NCBI GenBank assembly: GCA_029207755.1
Contig: JARCOQ010000002.1
Coordinates: 86,330,087 to 86,394,086, forward strand
DNA from: Chamaea fasciata
Lineage: Eukaryota; Chordata; Aves; Passeriformes; Sylviidae
DNA: 64,000 nt
Direction of reading: 5' to 3'
Of this stretch, positions 25,139-37,901 are shown piece by piece. The notes beneath the pieces are model-generated. The model saw only the letters and a list, made by a program, of their open reading frames with translations, made no database searches and had not been told where the DNA came from. The translations under genes were made by a program, and so were the position numbers. Every line of letters starts with the position of its first letter. The stretch's first letter is position 1.

Positions 25139-28100
25139 GTGAGTAGAGGAACCTTCTGCTTTATTAGCAATGTGTAAAATTCAATAATGAGGTAATGTAA
25201 GACTTACCTTGTATTTCTGCTGAAAGGCATGGTCCTTGCCTGTGAATGTTTGCTTTCTGCTTGCAGGACTTGACCTCTCCAGTCCATCTGCCTGAGATTT
25301 CTGTGTGCCTCTGTGCTGGGGCATTTGGCCTTCACAAATTGCATTGTCCAGTCCCAGGGTATACGGGTGCATGTAGCACTCTCTTTGCAGAAATTTCTTA
25401 GAAGAGGGGGAAAAAGTTGAGGTTGCTTGCTTCCCACTTCTTTCTCTGAAATGTATCATCTTGCTTTTACCAAAAAAGAGGTGTCTGCTTGACGTAGAGG
25501 ACAGTGTTCTCCCTGGTACATCTGCAGCCTACAGAGGGTATATGTTTATTCAAAGGAATGAGTCCAATGTAGTTCCAAGAAGCCTAAAAGCAGAAACATC
25601 TGCTGGAATGATGAGCAGGTTGCCAACAGAATTCAGCAATGTAAAGTAGTTGTAGTAACTGACCCATGAGGATGTACTGTGGAGCTTTAGATGGGAAAGA
25701 GGGGAAATTAACCCAGTCAAAGAAATAAAAAATATATGCCTATATTTGCATCCTTGTGTGTCTTGCAGATTATGCTGTTCAAAAAGCAATCAGCTTAAAT
25801 TAAGTCTCCAAAACAGATGAAGAAAAGCATGGGCTTCTCCCTGTTACTCTGTTAGTGTATATAGAGTTCCATTCACAAATTAACAGCTTCAAATTTCAAA
25901 TTGAATGAGATCCTCCAATGTGATATCTGCAAAGCTTGACTGATTCTACTCTTCTGTAGAGAGGTTGTGCTTTTTCAGACTTCATGTTCTTCTGTGCTCC
26001 TCAGTTACACAGGGGGAATAATTACGTTAATGCATATACATTGTACAGAGCAGGGAGTCTTTGGCCAAGATGGTTATGGCAAGCCAAACTTCTGCAAGGA
26101 TATTGCTGCAGAATATTTTATAGCTTAGTGTGTGTATAGGTGCAACAAGTAAAAATGGCCTTGGATACAAGGTCCCACATGAGTAGTGGGGTGTAATGGG
26201 TAAACAGGCAGAAGAGGAGGAAAAACGAGAGGCAGGGTTAGGTCAACTGATAGGACTTCAGTCTTACCTCTGAATCCCTAGTGATTGATGGGCAGTGTGG
26301 CTGCTGCTCTCTAACTTCAGCTGTTGTGTCTGCCAACAGCTAGGTATTCCTTTTTTTGTCAGATGGCTTGATAAGATCGATTTTCAGCTGAAGTTTTTCA
26401 AAGGCTACTTTCATGAGGAGGCAATGCTTTTTTTGCTGCAGTTAACAAGCAGAGAAACCAGAGAAGAATGAAGGTACATTGACACACAGTGAATGTTCTT
26501 TGCACAGCAAATGTTTTCATTTGTGCAGCAGTTTTACACAGGGCAGCTTGGTGGACTGTGCATGACAATGGCTTCTTACTATGATTGGCTCTACTGAGCA
26601 CTCCCTCTGTTTTTAATAGCTTGTATTAATCACAAACAGTTTTAATAGAGAGGTTGCACAGAAAAAGGAAAACAGTTGAAAAATGCTGTCTATAGTATGG
26701 CTAAGCTCATATTGCAGGAGATAGCTTAAGTTTTGAAACTTACTGTAATTTTTGTCTGGTTTTGAAAAGCAAGTTATATATTGGCCCTCTCTTTTATCTC
26801 ATAAGTGCAATGCTTTGTTATGGGATTAAGGGTAGTCAGAGTGAGGAGTTTGGAGATGTTAGCCCCATGCAGCTTAAAAGCATTGTCATTCCTACCAGCG
26901 GAGCTCATGTGTTTTTGCTTCAAAGTAAAGAACTCACAGACACTAAAAATGTGTAAATTCTTCCAAGTTGTACTAAATCAGCACCACTTTTTAACACCAG
27001 GCATGGGTGATACTGTTGCATGTACCGTTTTCTCAGTGGCAGATGTGGCTGTAGGATGTTCTAGTCCAGCCTTGCTTGCTGGTTCCTTACCTGTTCCCCA
27101 ACACTTATGCCGACACAGCTGCCTTGGGGCCAGGTGGTGGTCTGGATCAGTGAATGGGCTCTGGTTCCAGTTTTAAAATACCCTTAGTTCTCTCCCTTGT
27201 TATTTATAACCTGGATGGGTTCATTGAGTTCAGCACATGATATTGCAAACTCTTGTGTGGTTGCTACGAAGAAGGTGGCATGAGACTGGAAGAGGGCCGC
27301 TGCTGGCCATCTGGGAGAAGGGGCAGTAGCTTAAATTGATATTTCTGCCCGGGATGGCCGTAGCTTCAGTTCCTCAAGGGTTTGTTTCATGAACACCTCC
27401 TTTGCTGGTAAACAATGCAGGTCCATCCTTATGGGGACAATGGAAGGAGAAAACATGGGGACAGAGGGGGCAGTGACTGCCACCCTTAGCACTGTTCCAA
27501 AAGAAATGCTAAGGGAACCTCAGTCACAAATTCACCTCTTTGCCTGCTTTAAGAGCTACAGTTAGATGAACTGCTAATGGTAATATCCATGCCCATGGAG
27601 AAAGAGGCTTGAGTGGAAACTTTCACAAAACTGAAATTGTGGTTTTCTGATGAGTGGATTCTTGAAGCTGTAGGTGATTTGTGCCTATGTGCATATTTTA
27701 CTGGCAGTGTTATGCCTTTCTGTTTAAATTCGAGCGGTGCCATGGGGGATATCTGATTATTCTGACTAACCTGAACTGAGAACAGACACAAGACTTCCTT
27801 TCTTCTGGGATACCTCTGATCCAGTGCATGCTTTGCCAAATGCTTAACAAATTAGAAAACCTAATGTATTGGCATGCTCTGTGGGCACACCCCAGATTTT
27901 CGGTTTTCAAGGCCATGATTCTGCAATTCACACATTGCTCAGGATCAGCGAAGTTATGTCAGTTCTGGGCTATAAAGCTTTGATCACTGAAACAGGAGGG
28001 ATGTCAGAGTGAAGGCTTTCCTTAAAAAGTTTTGGTTGGCCTGAAGAAAATGAGGTAGTATAACCTCTGACTAGAGGCACTGGAAGAAATATTACAACTC

Positions 28101-29826
28101 TGTAGTGCATATGGCACTGTGGAAATGCGCTTCATCCTTCTCATCTTTTCTTGTGGTTTTTTCTTTAGATTTTAATTTTGAAAAGAATGGTGGCAAGGAT
28201 GAGAAAAGAGGAGGTGGGCTGAAGCCTATCAGCTTGATCTTTGAATAAATTATGACTAGTTAGTTCTGTTGCCTGAAATGCTGGGGGATGTTAATGTGCA
28301 TAAAACTTCTCTGCCTCTTCTACTTTCCTCCTTTCTAAACAAATAAGGAAAATACTTAGAAGACTGGATCTTTACAGATCTTTAGATCTACAGCCCTAAA
28401 GCAAGCACTTATGGAACTGTAAGTCCTAAAGATCTATAAGTTTTACTGCAGAATGGTGCACAGGTAGGTCTTCTTTTCACTTTTGGAGGGCAAAGCTGCA
28501 GTTCATGTAGGCTGAAAAAATTTCACTGGAGCATAGAACAAATAAAACCAAAAAACCCACCAGTTTTCATCAATGGAAAGCTATTCTTACTCCTTACTGG
28601 AATGAGCCCAATGACCGTATAAGGGGAACAGTGCAAACTATCAGCGTATGTGCACTTGAAAAATTGTTTTACAAAATCGACACATATAGAATGAATCTCA
28701 TGCTGCATGCTTTTTGTGAGGGAGGCATTACATGTAGTCTGTCGTTAATCTTGCTATTGTAAGGTCTCTTCCTTCTGTGATATTGGTTTGGAGAAGGTGG
28801 TGTTCAGTCTGTGTTGATCCCTTCCACTCACTGACCATACTGTTAGGTTTCCATGATTGTAAGACTGCCATGACTCCTAAGATTTGGCAGTCTCTGTTTA
28901 GTGAGAAGAATCTGTTTTCTTGTGAATCAAATAGTATTTAAAACCTTAACAAAGCTTACTTGGCAAATCTCCTGCATCAAAGCTGTTAACTTGCATTGCA
29001 TCCTAAAGCTTGACTCTGCTTTAACTGCTTTGGAGCCTTTCCTTGCAGCTACACAGTTGTTTCCAGTGTCACTCCTGTGTTCTGCTTCCAGCAATGCTTT
29101 TCTCTTTGAGAAGTTTAGTAACTGATTTTGAGGGAAAAACACAATTGCTTCTCTTCTGTTTGTTATAACCCCTGACTCTGCTGCTTCTTCCTCCTACCTC
29201 TTCCCACACACACTCTTGGCATCCCTTGGGAAAGTTTTCCACATGCCTTTTTTAATAGCAGCATTTCTCAGCTCTTGTGCCCAGTGTTTCATGACTTGTC
29301 CAATCTAGTCTGTGTAAAATTATGCTAAGTAAACAACTGGATACTGTATCCTGCTGATTTATGAAAGAAGTTGGATTGCTTTTAGTGCTTGCCTGTCTTG
29401 CTATTTCTTTGTGTCCTCTGCAGAAAAATTAACAACCTCAGACCAAAGCTTCCAGGCCTGCAGAGAAACATGGCACATCTCCCATACCTAGACAGGAAAG
29501 GTTCCCTTTGTCATCTTCCTTACTCTGCTGACTGCTTATTTCTGTTACAGTAGGAAAGTCACTTTGATTGTTGTAAGTCTGTATCTTATGGCCTGCATGG
29601 CAGTATAAACTACAGTTGTTTTATAATTTATCCATTTTCCATAGGAAATCTCAAAGCAGTCTGCTGAAAAATTGCAGATAAATAAAAATGTGGGTTCCCA
29701 CATAAACTAGAAGACAAAATTAGGGAAAAATGAAATAATGAGCCAAACCGAGTTTGCCCTATTATGTATGTTCTTGTTTTCCCCACGAAAACTCAAAGGC
29801 AATCCATGGGTTTTGATCTGTTTAAA

Positions 29827-29843
29827 GGGGGGGGGGGGGGGGG
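29827..29843 (+). repeat. G17 homopolymer
   Basis: Seventeen consecutive G lie between AAA and AAA. Long G runs are rare in vertebrate introns and are unstable in length. The run could stack as a G-quadruplex in DNA or RNA. The count may be affected by sequencing error. Confidence 0.9.
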
Positions 29844-30408
29844 AAAGGTTGATGGCTTACTCTGGAAAATTGGGAAATACAGATCCTTGTGGCCCTGTAC
29901 AACAGAACTGGGTCAATCCAGCCTGGAGAAGCTGAGCAGGGGCCATCCTTTTAGTGTAGAGATATGAATGCAGTGCTTTACCTGGCTTTATCTGGCTTAG
30001 TGCAGCTGCCTGATAAAGTACTTATGTACCAGTCCATGGCTGTACTTACTGTGTAGTTAGCCAAAGCAAACCTAAAGTCACTAGAGTTACCAAAAGCCTT
30101 TGCCTTTCCAGTGCTTCATAGGAGTAATTTCTTCTTAATGTGCATTGGGGAAAATGGATCAAGTACCTAAAAATCCAGATTGTTCCGTGGAGAGTACTGG
30201 CATTCTGCTTGTTTGTCCCTGAAATGAGAGATTGCTTGCTACTAAGTCTGTACAACATTTTGCAGTCTTTCGTTAAACAATTACCTGGCAAAATAAAGAA
30301 TCATTCTGTGGAAAAGAAATAAATAGGAAAGTTATTTACAATCCTGATAGCCCTGCCGTCCAGTTCTCCTGGAGCTAATTGACCTCTGATCTCTTTTAGG
30401 GATTAGGA

Positions 30409-30462
30409 AAAAAACCAAAAAATCCAACCCCCCCCAAAAAAACCCCCAAACCAAACAAAAAG
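30409..30462. repeat. A/C-rich low-complexity stretch
   Basis: A block made almost only of A and C, with a C8 run followed by A7 and C5. It is simple sequence with no coding meaning. Confidence 0.8.
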
Positions 30463-33400
30463 CTGCTGAGAACTATATATTGCAGTTCAGAAGAAAACAG
30501 AGCTGGACAGAGTGGTCCCTTGAGCTGTAACATCTGGTTTTAGAGAAGGTCAAAAAGAACTACAATAGTCTTGCAGCAAGTAGGGCAGCCTTATTTGAGA
30601 TGCTGAGCATTTGTATAATTGACTATTTCCTTCTTTAATTGAGATCCCTCACCTACCTCTGCTGCATGCCGTCACCCAGCAGCTTGGCACAGTTCTTCCC
30701 TTTGCTTTACCATGGACCTGGTGCCAGGAGGTTCAGCCCTGGGTGCTGGCTGATGTCTGTGTGGGACCAAGCTCTGCTGCAGCTCCAAGCTGCCCTTTTT
30801 CTGCAGGACTCCGCTTTGGGTCAGGGAGAGGTGGTTCTGTCCATCTTCAGGGTGAGAGCAGTGCGTAGAGCCTTGCAGGGGTGCCAGACATGTCACAACA
30901 CCCCTGCCCTTGGGTGGCTAGGAAATTTCTTGGATTGCCAGCTCACAGTTCTAACAGAGTAGAATGGCATTTAACTATAAAGAGGCTTTTGTCCTTAAGA
31001 GGAGTAGTGACTTTATCTCCCAGCAAGGCAGATACATCTAACACCTGGTTTAAGTCAGAGCTGCAATTTCTGGACACAGTCCAAGAAATTTCCTGGAGCA
31101 GTGCTGGCACGGGTTTGGGTAAAGGGCAAACTTCCATTCTCTTCATCTGATTACTCAGGTGGTTAGCAAGATTGTCAGTCTGGAGAAGGTTTTTTGGAAA
31201 GGGGAGGATGTCTGGTTTAATGCAGTTGCAAGGAGACTGAATAGGGAACTTCACAGGCAGTTTGAGATCAGGGCAAAAAGCTGTGGCTGTAACCAAGCCG
31301 CCTTGGAAATTATGCTGCTGGAGAGAGCTGATGTTGAGCACTAAGGCTCTGCATTACTGTGTCCTTGTGAAGAGCAAATTTGCTCTGATACTGTGTGTTT
31401 GAAGGAAAAATTGGCAAAGGAGAGAGAAGAAAATGGATGTAAAACATTCATACCTGCTTGTTTCTCTGTCTGCTTATTTCAACGTAAGTTTTCTCCTTAT
31501 GCAAGATTTCCGCCTGAGAGGAAGACAGTTTGCATGCACAGCCTATAGTCAGTTTTCCTTGTGGGCATACCTCTCTATATGTTTTTACAAGCTTGTTTTG
31601 GAAACCCGACTGTTTCAAGGCTGAAATAAACAGCTATTTTCCTTTTGCCGTGAAGATCCTCGAGGGCATCATTGCAGCATCTCTCAATAGCAATAGAGCT
31701 TTAGCTGCAAAGGCTTCATGGTGCTCATTTAGCAGGATTCCTGTTGCATGCCTTTTTCAGTTCAGGCTGGGCATCATATGGCTTCATACTCAAAGTTGAT
31801 TGTTGAGTGTGAATAAAGTGTAGAGAAAGCAGTGTTGCCTCTGCCTTCTCTTCATCTGTCTGATGTGCAAGGTTCTTGTCCTGTCTAGCTGAAAATGTTT
31901 TACCAGTGCTCTGTAAATTGAAAGGTTGTTTAGATGACACAACCTGAAGTTATCGCCACATAAAGAGAACTTTGCTGCAGTTTGGAGTGTAAAATAATCT
32001 CCTTTGTTTTGGGGAGACAGCTTTAAAATTCTGCTTTTACCTGGCTGTAAGAGAACCAGATAACACTCTGCTGTAGCACAGTAGATGATGCTCAGGATAT
32101 AATTCAGCTGTGGCACCGAGGTCTGTTATTGCTCATCAGTATGTAAGAGCACATGTTTAGTATTGGAGCATAATGGAAATGGCTACTGCTGACTTCTATA
32201 GGCAGAAGGGCAGGATTGCATATTAAGATTTCTCTGCAAGTCTTGAGCTCTTTGGACAAGTCTGGACTTGTTAAAAAAATTCTTTCCTTTGGTTTGATGG
32301 TGCAGCTGCAGTGACATGCTGAAAAAGAAAGAGTAAGTCATCTAGGTGAATTTGTTGACGTCTGCTACCATCCTTGGGCACTGTATCTGTCCAGGTGGGC
32401 AGTTCTCATGCATTTAAGCTCTTAACACCGTACCTATTTTTGTTCAGTCATTAGGCTTGATGCCTGCAATCATCTGAAGTCCTGCTGTTAGCATTGACAA
32501 AGAGGTCACTACTGACACATGATTTCATATGTATACAAGTGACTGCTAGCATCAATCTGTGTCCTGGACCCTAATGCTAACAGTGGCGAAGGCTCAATGT
32601 GGATAGCATGCAGATGCTTTCACAGCTGACATATTTTACCTACCGGTCATGCCTGCTCTAACATGAATTTGAGCAGTAATAACCTGTGCAAATTCTAGTG
32701 ATGGAGCATTTCTTCTGAGCCGAGAGGAGCGTTCGTGCAGGTGGCTTCACTGTAGGTGATTTGCCACTGCCTTCCCCAGTGCTGAGCTCTGATTGTCTCA
32801 GCTGTCTAAGGAGGTTCGAGTTCTGGTGGGAAACAAATGTTTTGTGTGCAGTTAATAGCAAAAAGCACTGGGCTGCATTTTATATAATTTCGATCAGAAC
32901 CAGAGCACAGCTCAGTTTACCCCCAGTGAGTCAGACATACTGTCTACTCAAGAATAACAAGGCAACCCTGTCAATACAGTGTTGGAGCATGTGTGCTCTT
33001 GCCAGCTTGGGCAGAGTGAAACCAATAAGGATTGTGACAGAGCATTGTGCTTTCATTTTAGCAGGTTTCTAGGCTGATCTTTGGTCTGCTGAATATCCTT
33101 CCTGTCTGCAGAGGCAACTGAAAGATCCCAAGTCCAGTATAAGCTGCTATCTTTCAGAGATACACTTAAAAATCTGGCTTGGGCATTAAGATCAAAGTCA
33201 GGGGAATTAATTTTCTGTTTATATTAAAGGGGATATATCTGCTTCAAATGTAATCTCTCTTGACTGTGTTTAATTGTATTTTCATAAACTGCACCTGCCT
33301 TGTGGGTGCCTCCTGTTTTTGCTGCAGCATTCCATATTTTTATCTTGACTTCCTAAGGAAACGAGGCTTCTTGGTAATACTGAGTGTGTCCTGCCTTCTT

Positions 33401-35679
33401 TTCCACCAAATAGCATTTGGATCTCCTGGTTGACTTCAGCCAAGTTTAATGAGGAGGAGAAATTCCGGAGATACAAAGTCCTGACAAGTTATATGAAAAC
33501 TGGCAGGCTGCATGGAGAAGGGAGGGGCTGAAATTTATAGCCTCTGCTTTGAAAATGGTAGGCAGACCTTAGCCACCTTCCATTATCAGTCAGCTGGCCT
33601 CTGTTTTGCAGTAAATCATGAGGAGAAGGTAGATCACTTCATTTTTATTTAAGGAAAAAGTTTTGTGCAGTGTAGCACATGCAAACTGCTTTCAAGCATT
33701 TTAAAATATCCTCTGGTTCTTACTTTAGTTTATGGATCCACAAATGTAGTACTGTACATTTGAGATTATCCTATGTGATCTCTTTCTCCCCTCCTTTCTT
33801 AAAGTGCCTATGTATATATAAAGATAAAATAGCAATGTTATTCTCCAACATTTAATGAGACAAAAATGTTTTTTTCTAAGTCCCTTGACAGTGCTTCTTT
33901 TGCAAGGCACAGTTTGAATGATTGTGTATGGAGTTGTTGGCTAAAATAAAGTCTTAAAGCCCAGCTCCTGAATCTAGAGATTATGGTAGCAAGTGCTAAT
34001 GCTCGAGGACCTGGGAATTCATTGTACTGTAAGCTGGTTTGTAACCACAATAAACACAGCTCTTGTGCCTAAAGCGTTCTGCTTCCCCTGTGCCCAATCT
34101 TTTAAATATGCAATGGAAAGCACACAGCTGAGCTAGTGTTAAAAAGAGCCTTGGAGATGCTGTGCAAACTAGTTTAGTTGATCAGTGTAGGAGAAGATTC
34201 TGTTTGTTTCCGAAGCCTGTAAGTGTCTCAAATCCTTTCCAACGAGGCTTCTGTGTACATACCTCTAGATAGAAATTAGCCTCTCTGTCAGGAAACAGTA
34301 GATAAAGGGCAGACAATATTTAGATAGAAGTGCAAAGGTGTTGTCATTAGATTGCAAAGACTGGTGCTTCATAATAATCACACGGTTTAGTCTTGCTCTC
34401 TCTTATTAAGACCCTGCTTCAAGCATGATTATAGCAATGGGAGTCTGGCCACAGAGGCAGATTTTTTGTTGTTGTGATGTTTACCTGTTGACTTTTTAAT
34501 GCCAGACGTTATTTCTTGAACATTTCATCAGTGTTTTGTTCTGAAAGATGAATCTGTGAGAAGTGAACAAGCTAACAGCAGAAGTGCTACTGAACCTCTG
34601 TGGACAGCAAGCACATGGGTGTTGTGTTTGGCCCCACATCCACCAGGTAAAGTGGTAGTTTCTTCACCTAGCACATCACTGGTGCAAAAGATGGAGGTGG
34701 CAGTTCCAATAGCCTGCTCTATTTTGCACCTCATTCTGTAAGATGATGGGTGCCTTCACAAGTGTCCCTCTCTCTGCCTAGTGAAGGGGTCAGTTCCAGA
34801 AGTGAGCTCAGCTTGGAGTATGAGGAGTTTCTGGAATGTTTCTTTTCAGCAGGAGTATTTTCCACTGTAGCACCTTCTTCCTGAACCGAGTTTTAATGTT
34901 TGATTCTAAATGTGGTAAGAACTAAGTGGAAATCCTAGTGTAAATGCAGCAGCCCACAGACCTTTGGATAACTATTACTGTCCTGGCTAAGCACTATGGC
35001 TCTGCCTGTGAGAGTAGGAAAGGAGAGCATCTATGATCCCTGAAAATAATTTTCTCATGTGGAATATTTTACCAAATGGAAATGTAATTGGGCAGAGAGA
35101 GCAGAGGCAGCAGGGAGAGAGAGAAAATCCTGGTGGCTGCTTGGCTCCCCCTGTGCTAACCTGTCCTCCTGGCCAGGGCTGCAGGCGGACAGGCAGCCCT
35201 GAGTCACTGCTGTGGAAACACTGATGCAAAGGCAGCATTATTACGGAAGGTTTTATTTGTCTCTTGCATATTTTACCTCAGCTCCCTTTCCACTAGCATT
35301 ATTGGAGTTGCCTCTCTTTGAGCCTGTGGGACAAAATCATTTTTATAAATGAGTTTGTTGGCTTTCATTCTAAATTTGTCTTTCTGCTTCTCTTCCTACA
35401 CTCCTTTGCAGCAATTTTTAAAATGTGGTACCTTGCATTGATTATAAAATTATAGTCGCACTGATTTGTAGATCAGAGGGGGCTGCTTGGTCAAAGAAGT
35501 CTGTACTCAAATTTGAGTCCCTGAGATATCTGTTCCTATGTCAGAATTGCTGCTGCTCCCCAATTCTGATTTAAAAGTTTTGGAAATGTACCTGCCTAGT
35601 CTTGATTTGCAACACAAATTGTAAGAGTTTGCACTGATCATGTAAAAGTGGATGGATCAGCATGTAAATGCAAACTCAG

Positions 35680-35729
35680 TGCCTACAAATATAACAAACA
35701 AATGTGCCTACAAATGTAAACAAACTGTG
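35680..35729. repeat. Imperfect 25-base tandem duplication
   Basis: The words TGCCTACAAAT and ACAAAC recur at a spacing of 25 bases, starting at 35680 and 35705, with a few differences. It is a local duplication by slippage or unequal exchange. Confidence 0.7.
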
Positions 35730-35920
35730 TGTAAACTCAGGAAAAGATTTCTCTCACTGACAGGAAAAAAAGGAGGAGTAGTTGCCTTTTCTATTTGTAT
35801 ATGTTCAGATGGCAACCTGTTGTGTTAACAGTGCTTCCTCCTGACATGGGTGTCTGTGGTCTTCCCTTCCCCCCTTACACCAGCATCTATCAGGCCCCAT
35901 CCTGTGCTCCACTGGCAATG

Positions 35921-35922
<2 letters not shown>

Positions 35923-35974
<52 letters not shown>
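35923..35974. repeat. (AT)26 dinucleotide microsatellite
   Basis: Twenty-six uninterrupted AT units are followed by an interrupted AATATAATATATAG tail to 35988. It is likely length-polymorphic. The Tyr-Ile repeats in the local open frame are an artefact of it. Confidence 0.97.
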
Positions 35975-35980
<6 letters not shown>

Positions 35981-37030
35981 ATATATAGATTAGCTTTCTA
36001 CTGTTTTTGCCCTTGCTAAAACTGGCCAGGGGGTGGGTGAGAGGGGCCAGGCAGGACCAGTGGAAGTGGCAGCTTCTGGGAGCTGGCCTGCACCCATCAT
36101 CTCCACAGGGTTACAGTTGTGAGGCTGCATGAGGAACCTGGAGCCATCCCTTTCCAGAGCAAATCCAGGAGGAAAGACGGCTGCAACGCCTTTCCAACAT
36201 CTTGGCTGCATTTTTCTCAGCCATCTGCAGTGACCACTGAGGGACTGTTTGTAGTGCTCCAACCTGCAGATTTAGGAATAAAGAATGGAGTTTAAAGGTC
36301 TTCTCAGGGATTCCCCTACCCTCTGATTCTTTCCACTGTGCAACAGGCTATTTTTAGTCTGCTTGCTTGCCTTAGAAATTACTTCACTTTCTGCTTTGGA
36401 TGATTTCCATAACATTCAGTGTGATTCTGAATTCCAGTGTTCAGGATAATAGCAGAGCAAAGAATCACTGTGTGGCAAGCTGTATTCCAACGGTGGAGCC
36501 AGAAAACCTGGATGAGGTTTTCTGATGTTTTTTGTGATGTGTTTTGAGGCTGAAGATGTGTGATGCCAGCTGCCTCTGACCTGGTGACCTCTGGGAGGCT
36601 GGCTTAGCTGAACTGCATTGAGGATCATGCCCCGTGTTTGCAGGCAAAGAGCCTCCTTAACCCTGAGTTTTAACGGTGCTTTGGTTAGTGAATGGCAAAA
36701 GAAAACAACCCTTTAGTGGACTAATCCAGGTAGCCAAAGTAGATCTACCTCTGAAAGACATCTGTTTGCTTTAAATGAAGCCCGGAGTCAAAAGCCCAGC
36801 CTGTCCCTGCTGTGTGTGCTTGGATGGTACCATTGCTAATTTGCTGAATGTCACCCATTCTCCCTCCACACAGTAGTTAGATATGATTTAAATTGGCAGT
36901 TTCTTTGTCTGTAAAGTGGTCTTAAGCTATATAAGGTGTTAGAGCAGACCTTGCTGTGGGAAACAGTGCTTATCTTAACATTGTTACATATGATGCATCT
37001 AATCATTTGCCACTCTGACATGCAAAAAAT

Positions 37031-37437
37031 ATCATAGAATCAAAGAACCACCAAGGTTGGAAGAGAACTACAAGGTCATCCAGTCCAACTGCACATCTGG
37101 CACTATGACTGTAACCCCTAAACAACTGACCCCCATCACCCAGCACCAGATCCACACACCTGTTAAGACACCTCCAGCAATGGTGACTCCACCACCTCCC
37201 TGGGCAACCATTTCCAATGCCTCATCACCTGAACAGTGAAATTTTCTTTTTAATATCTAATTTGAATCTCCCCAGTCTCATCTTAAGGCCGTTTCCTCTG
37301 GTCTTCTCACTGAAGGCACAGCAGAAGAGATCTGTCCACATCTCACTACATCTCCTTTCAGGCACTTGTAGAGAGCCATGGGGTCCCACCTTATTTGCCC
37401 TTCTCTGGACACACTTCAGCACCTCAATGCCCTTTTT
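37031..37437 (-). mobile_element. CR1 LINE 3' end, 5'-truncated, antisense
   Basis: The + strand starts with ATCATAGAATCAAAGAA and continues with CCAAGGTTGGAAGAG and GGTCATCCAGTCCAAC, the reverse complement of the CR1 3' end. It then runs through the GGTGACTCCACCACCTCCC block and the C-terminal RT segment (minus strand LKCVQRRANK) and stops near CACCTCAATGCCC. About 400 bases is the usual size of a 5'-truncated CR1 copy. It belongs to a different, diverged subfamily from the element at 12774-14720, judging by its different 3' UTR wording. Confidence 0.92.
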
Positions 37438-37784
37438 ATATATTTTATGTAGCTAGTTCTGTAATAAATTAATTTCATACAGCTGGTTGGTAAAGCAGAG
37501 GAATGCAAATCAATGGGTTTGGGCAGCGTGTTGCAGTTTCATAGGAAAGGCCTGCATACTTAACATCCCTGAGGCAGTGCTGGATCCAGAGGGTGATGAA
37601 GACTGACTGGCAGTTAATAAGAAATTTTCTTAAATAAAAATGAAGATGTTTCTTTTACTGGTTTTCTCTGCAGCTTGATAATGCATGGGTTGAATACACT
37701 TGTGGGAACTCATATATTCAAGGGCGTTGGAGATTGAGGGGGAAAAAAGACATTTAGTATCAAGCCTATATTCTTATGAATTTT

Positions 37785-37786
<2 letters not shown>

Positions 37787-37835
<49 letters not shown>
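37787..37835. repeat. T49 homopolymer
   Basis: Forty-nine consecutive T, preceded by TTTTCC. On the minus strand it is an A49 tract, which would suit the 3' tail of a recent retroposed copy reading leftwards. I saw no matching target-site duplication. It is the longest homopolymer in the window and likely variable in length. Confidence 0.95.
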
Positions 37836-37836
<1 letters not shown>

Positions 37837-37840
37837 TGAG

Positions 37841-37901
37841 TCTTGATTAAGAACCACTCTTAATCAAGATTGGTTCCTGTTTGGATTAGAGGTCTAATCC
37901 A
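37841..37901. repeat. Two adjacent perfect inverted repeats (hairpins)
   Basis: The first has arms TCTTGATTAAG (37841-37851) and CTTAATCAAGA (37859-37869) with a 7-base loop. The second has arms TGGATTAGA (37882-37890) and TCTAATCCA (37893-37901) with a 2-base loop. Both arm pairs match perfectly. They lie just 3' of the T49 tract. No known element is recognised. Confidence 0.9.

Larger units (their letters stand above)
25139..37030 (+). other. MAP4K4: MAP4K4 27.6-kb intron, first part
   Basis: This begins with a strong donor (GTGAGT). No exon or gene is recognised. It holds a G17 homopolymer (29827-29843), an A/C-rich low-complexity stretch (about 30409-30462), a 25-base imperfect tandem duplication (35680-35729) and an (AT)26 microsatellite (35923-35974). 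Open frames are at most 132 codons, on both strands, without recognisable domains. Confidence 0.75.

Noticed and set aside
29900..29950. Possible sense-strand CR1 scrap (CAGCCTGGAGAAGCTGAG)
   Set aside because: The match to the CR1 FSLEK region is only about a dozen bases and does not continue.
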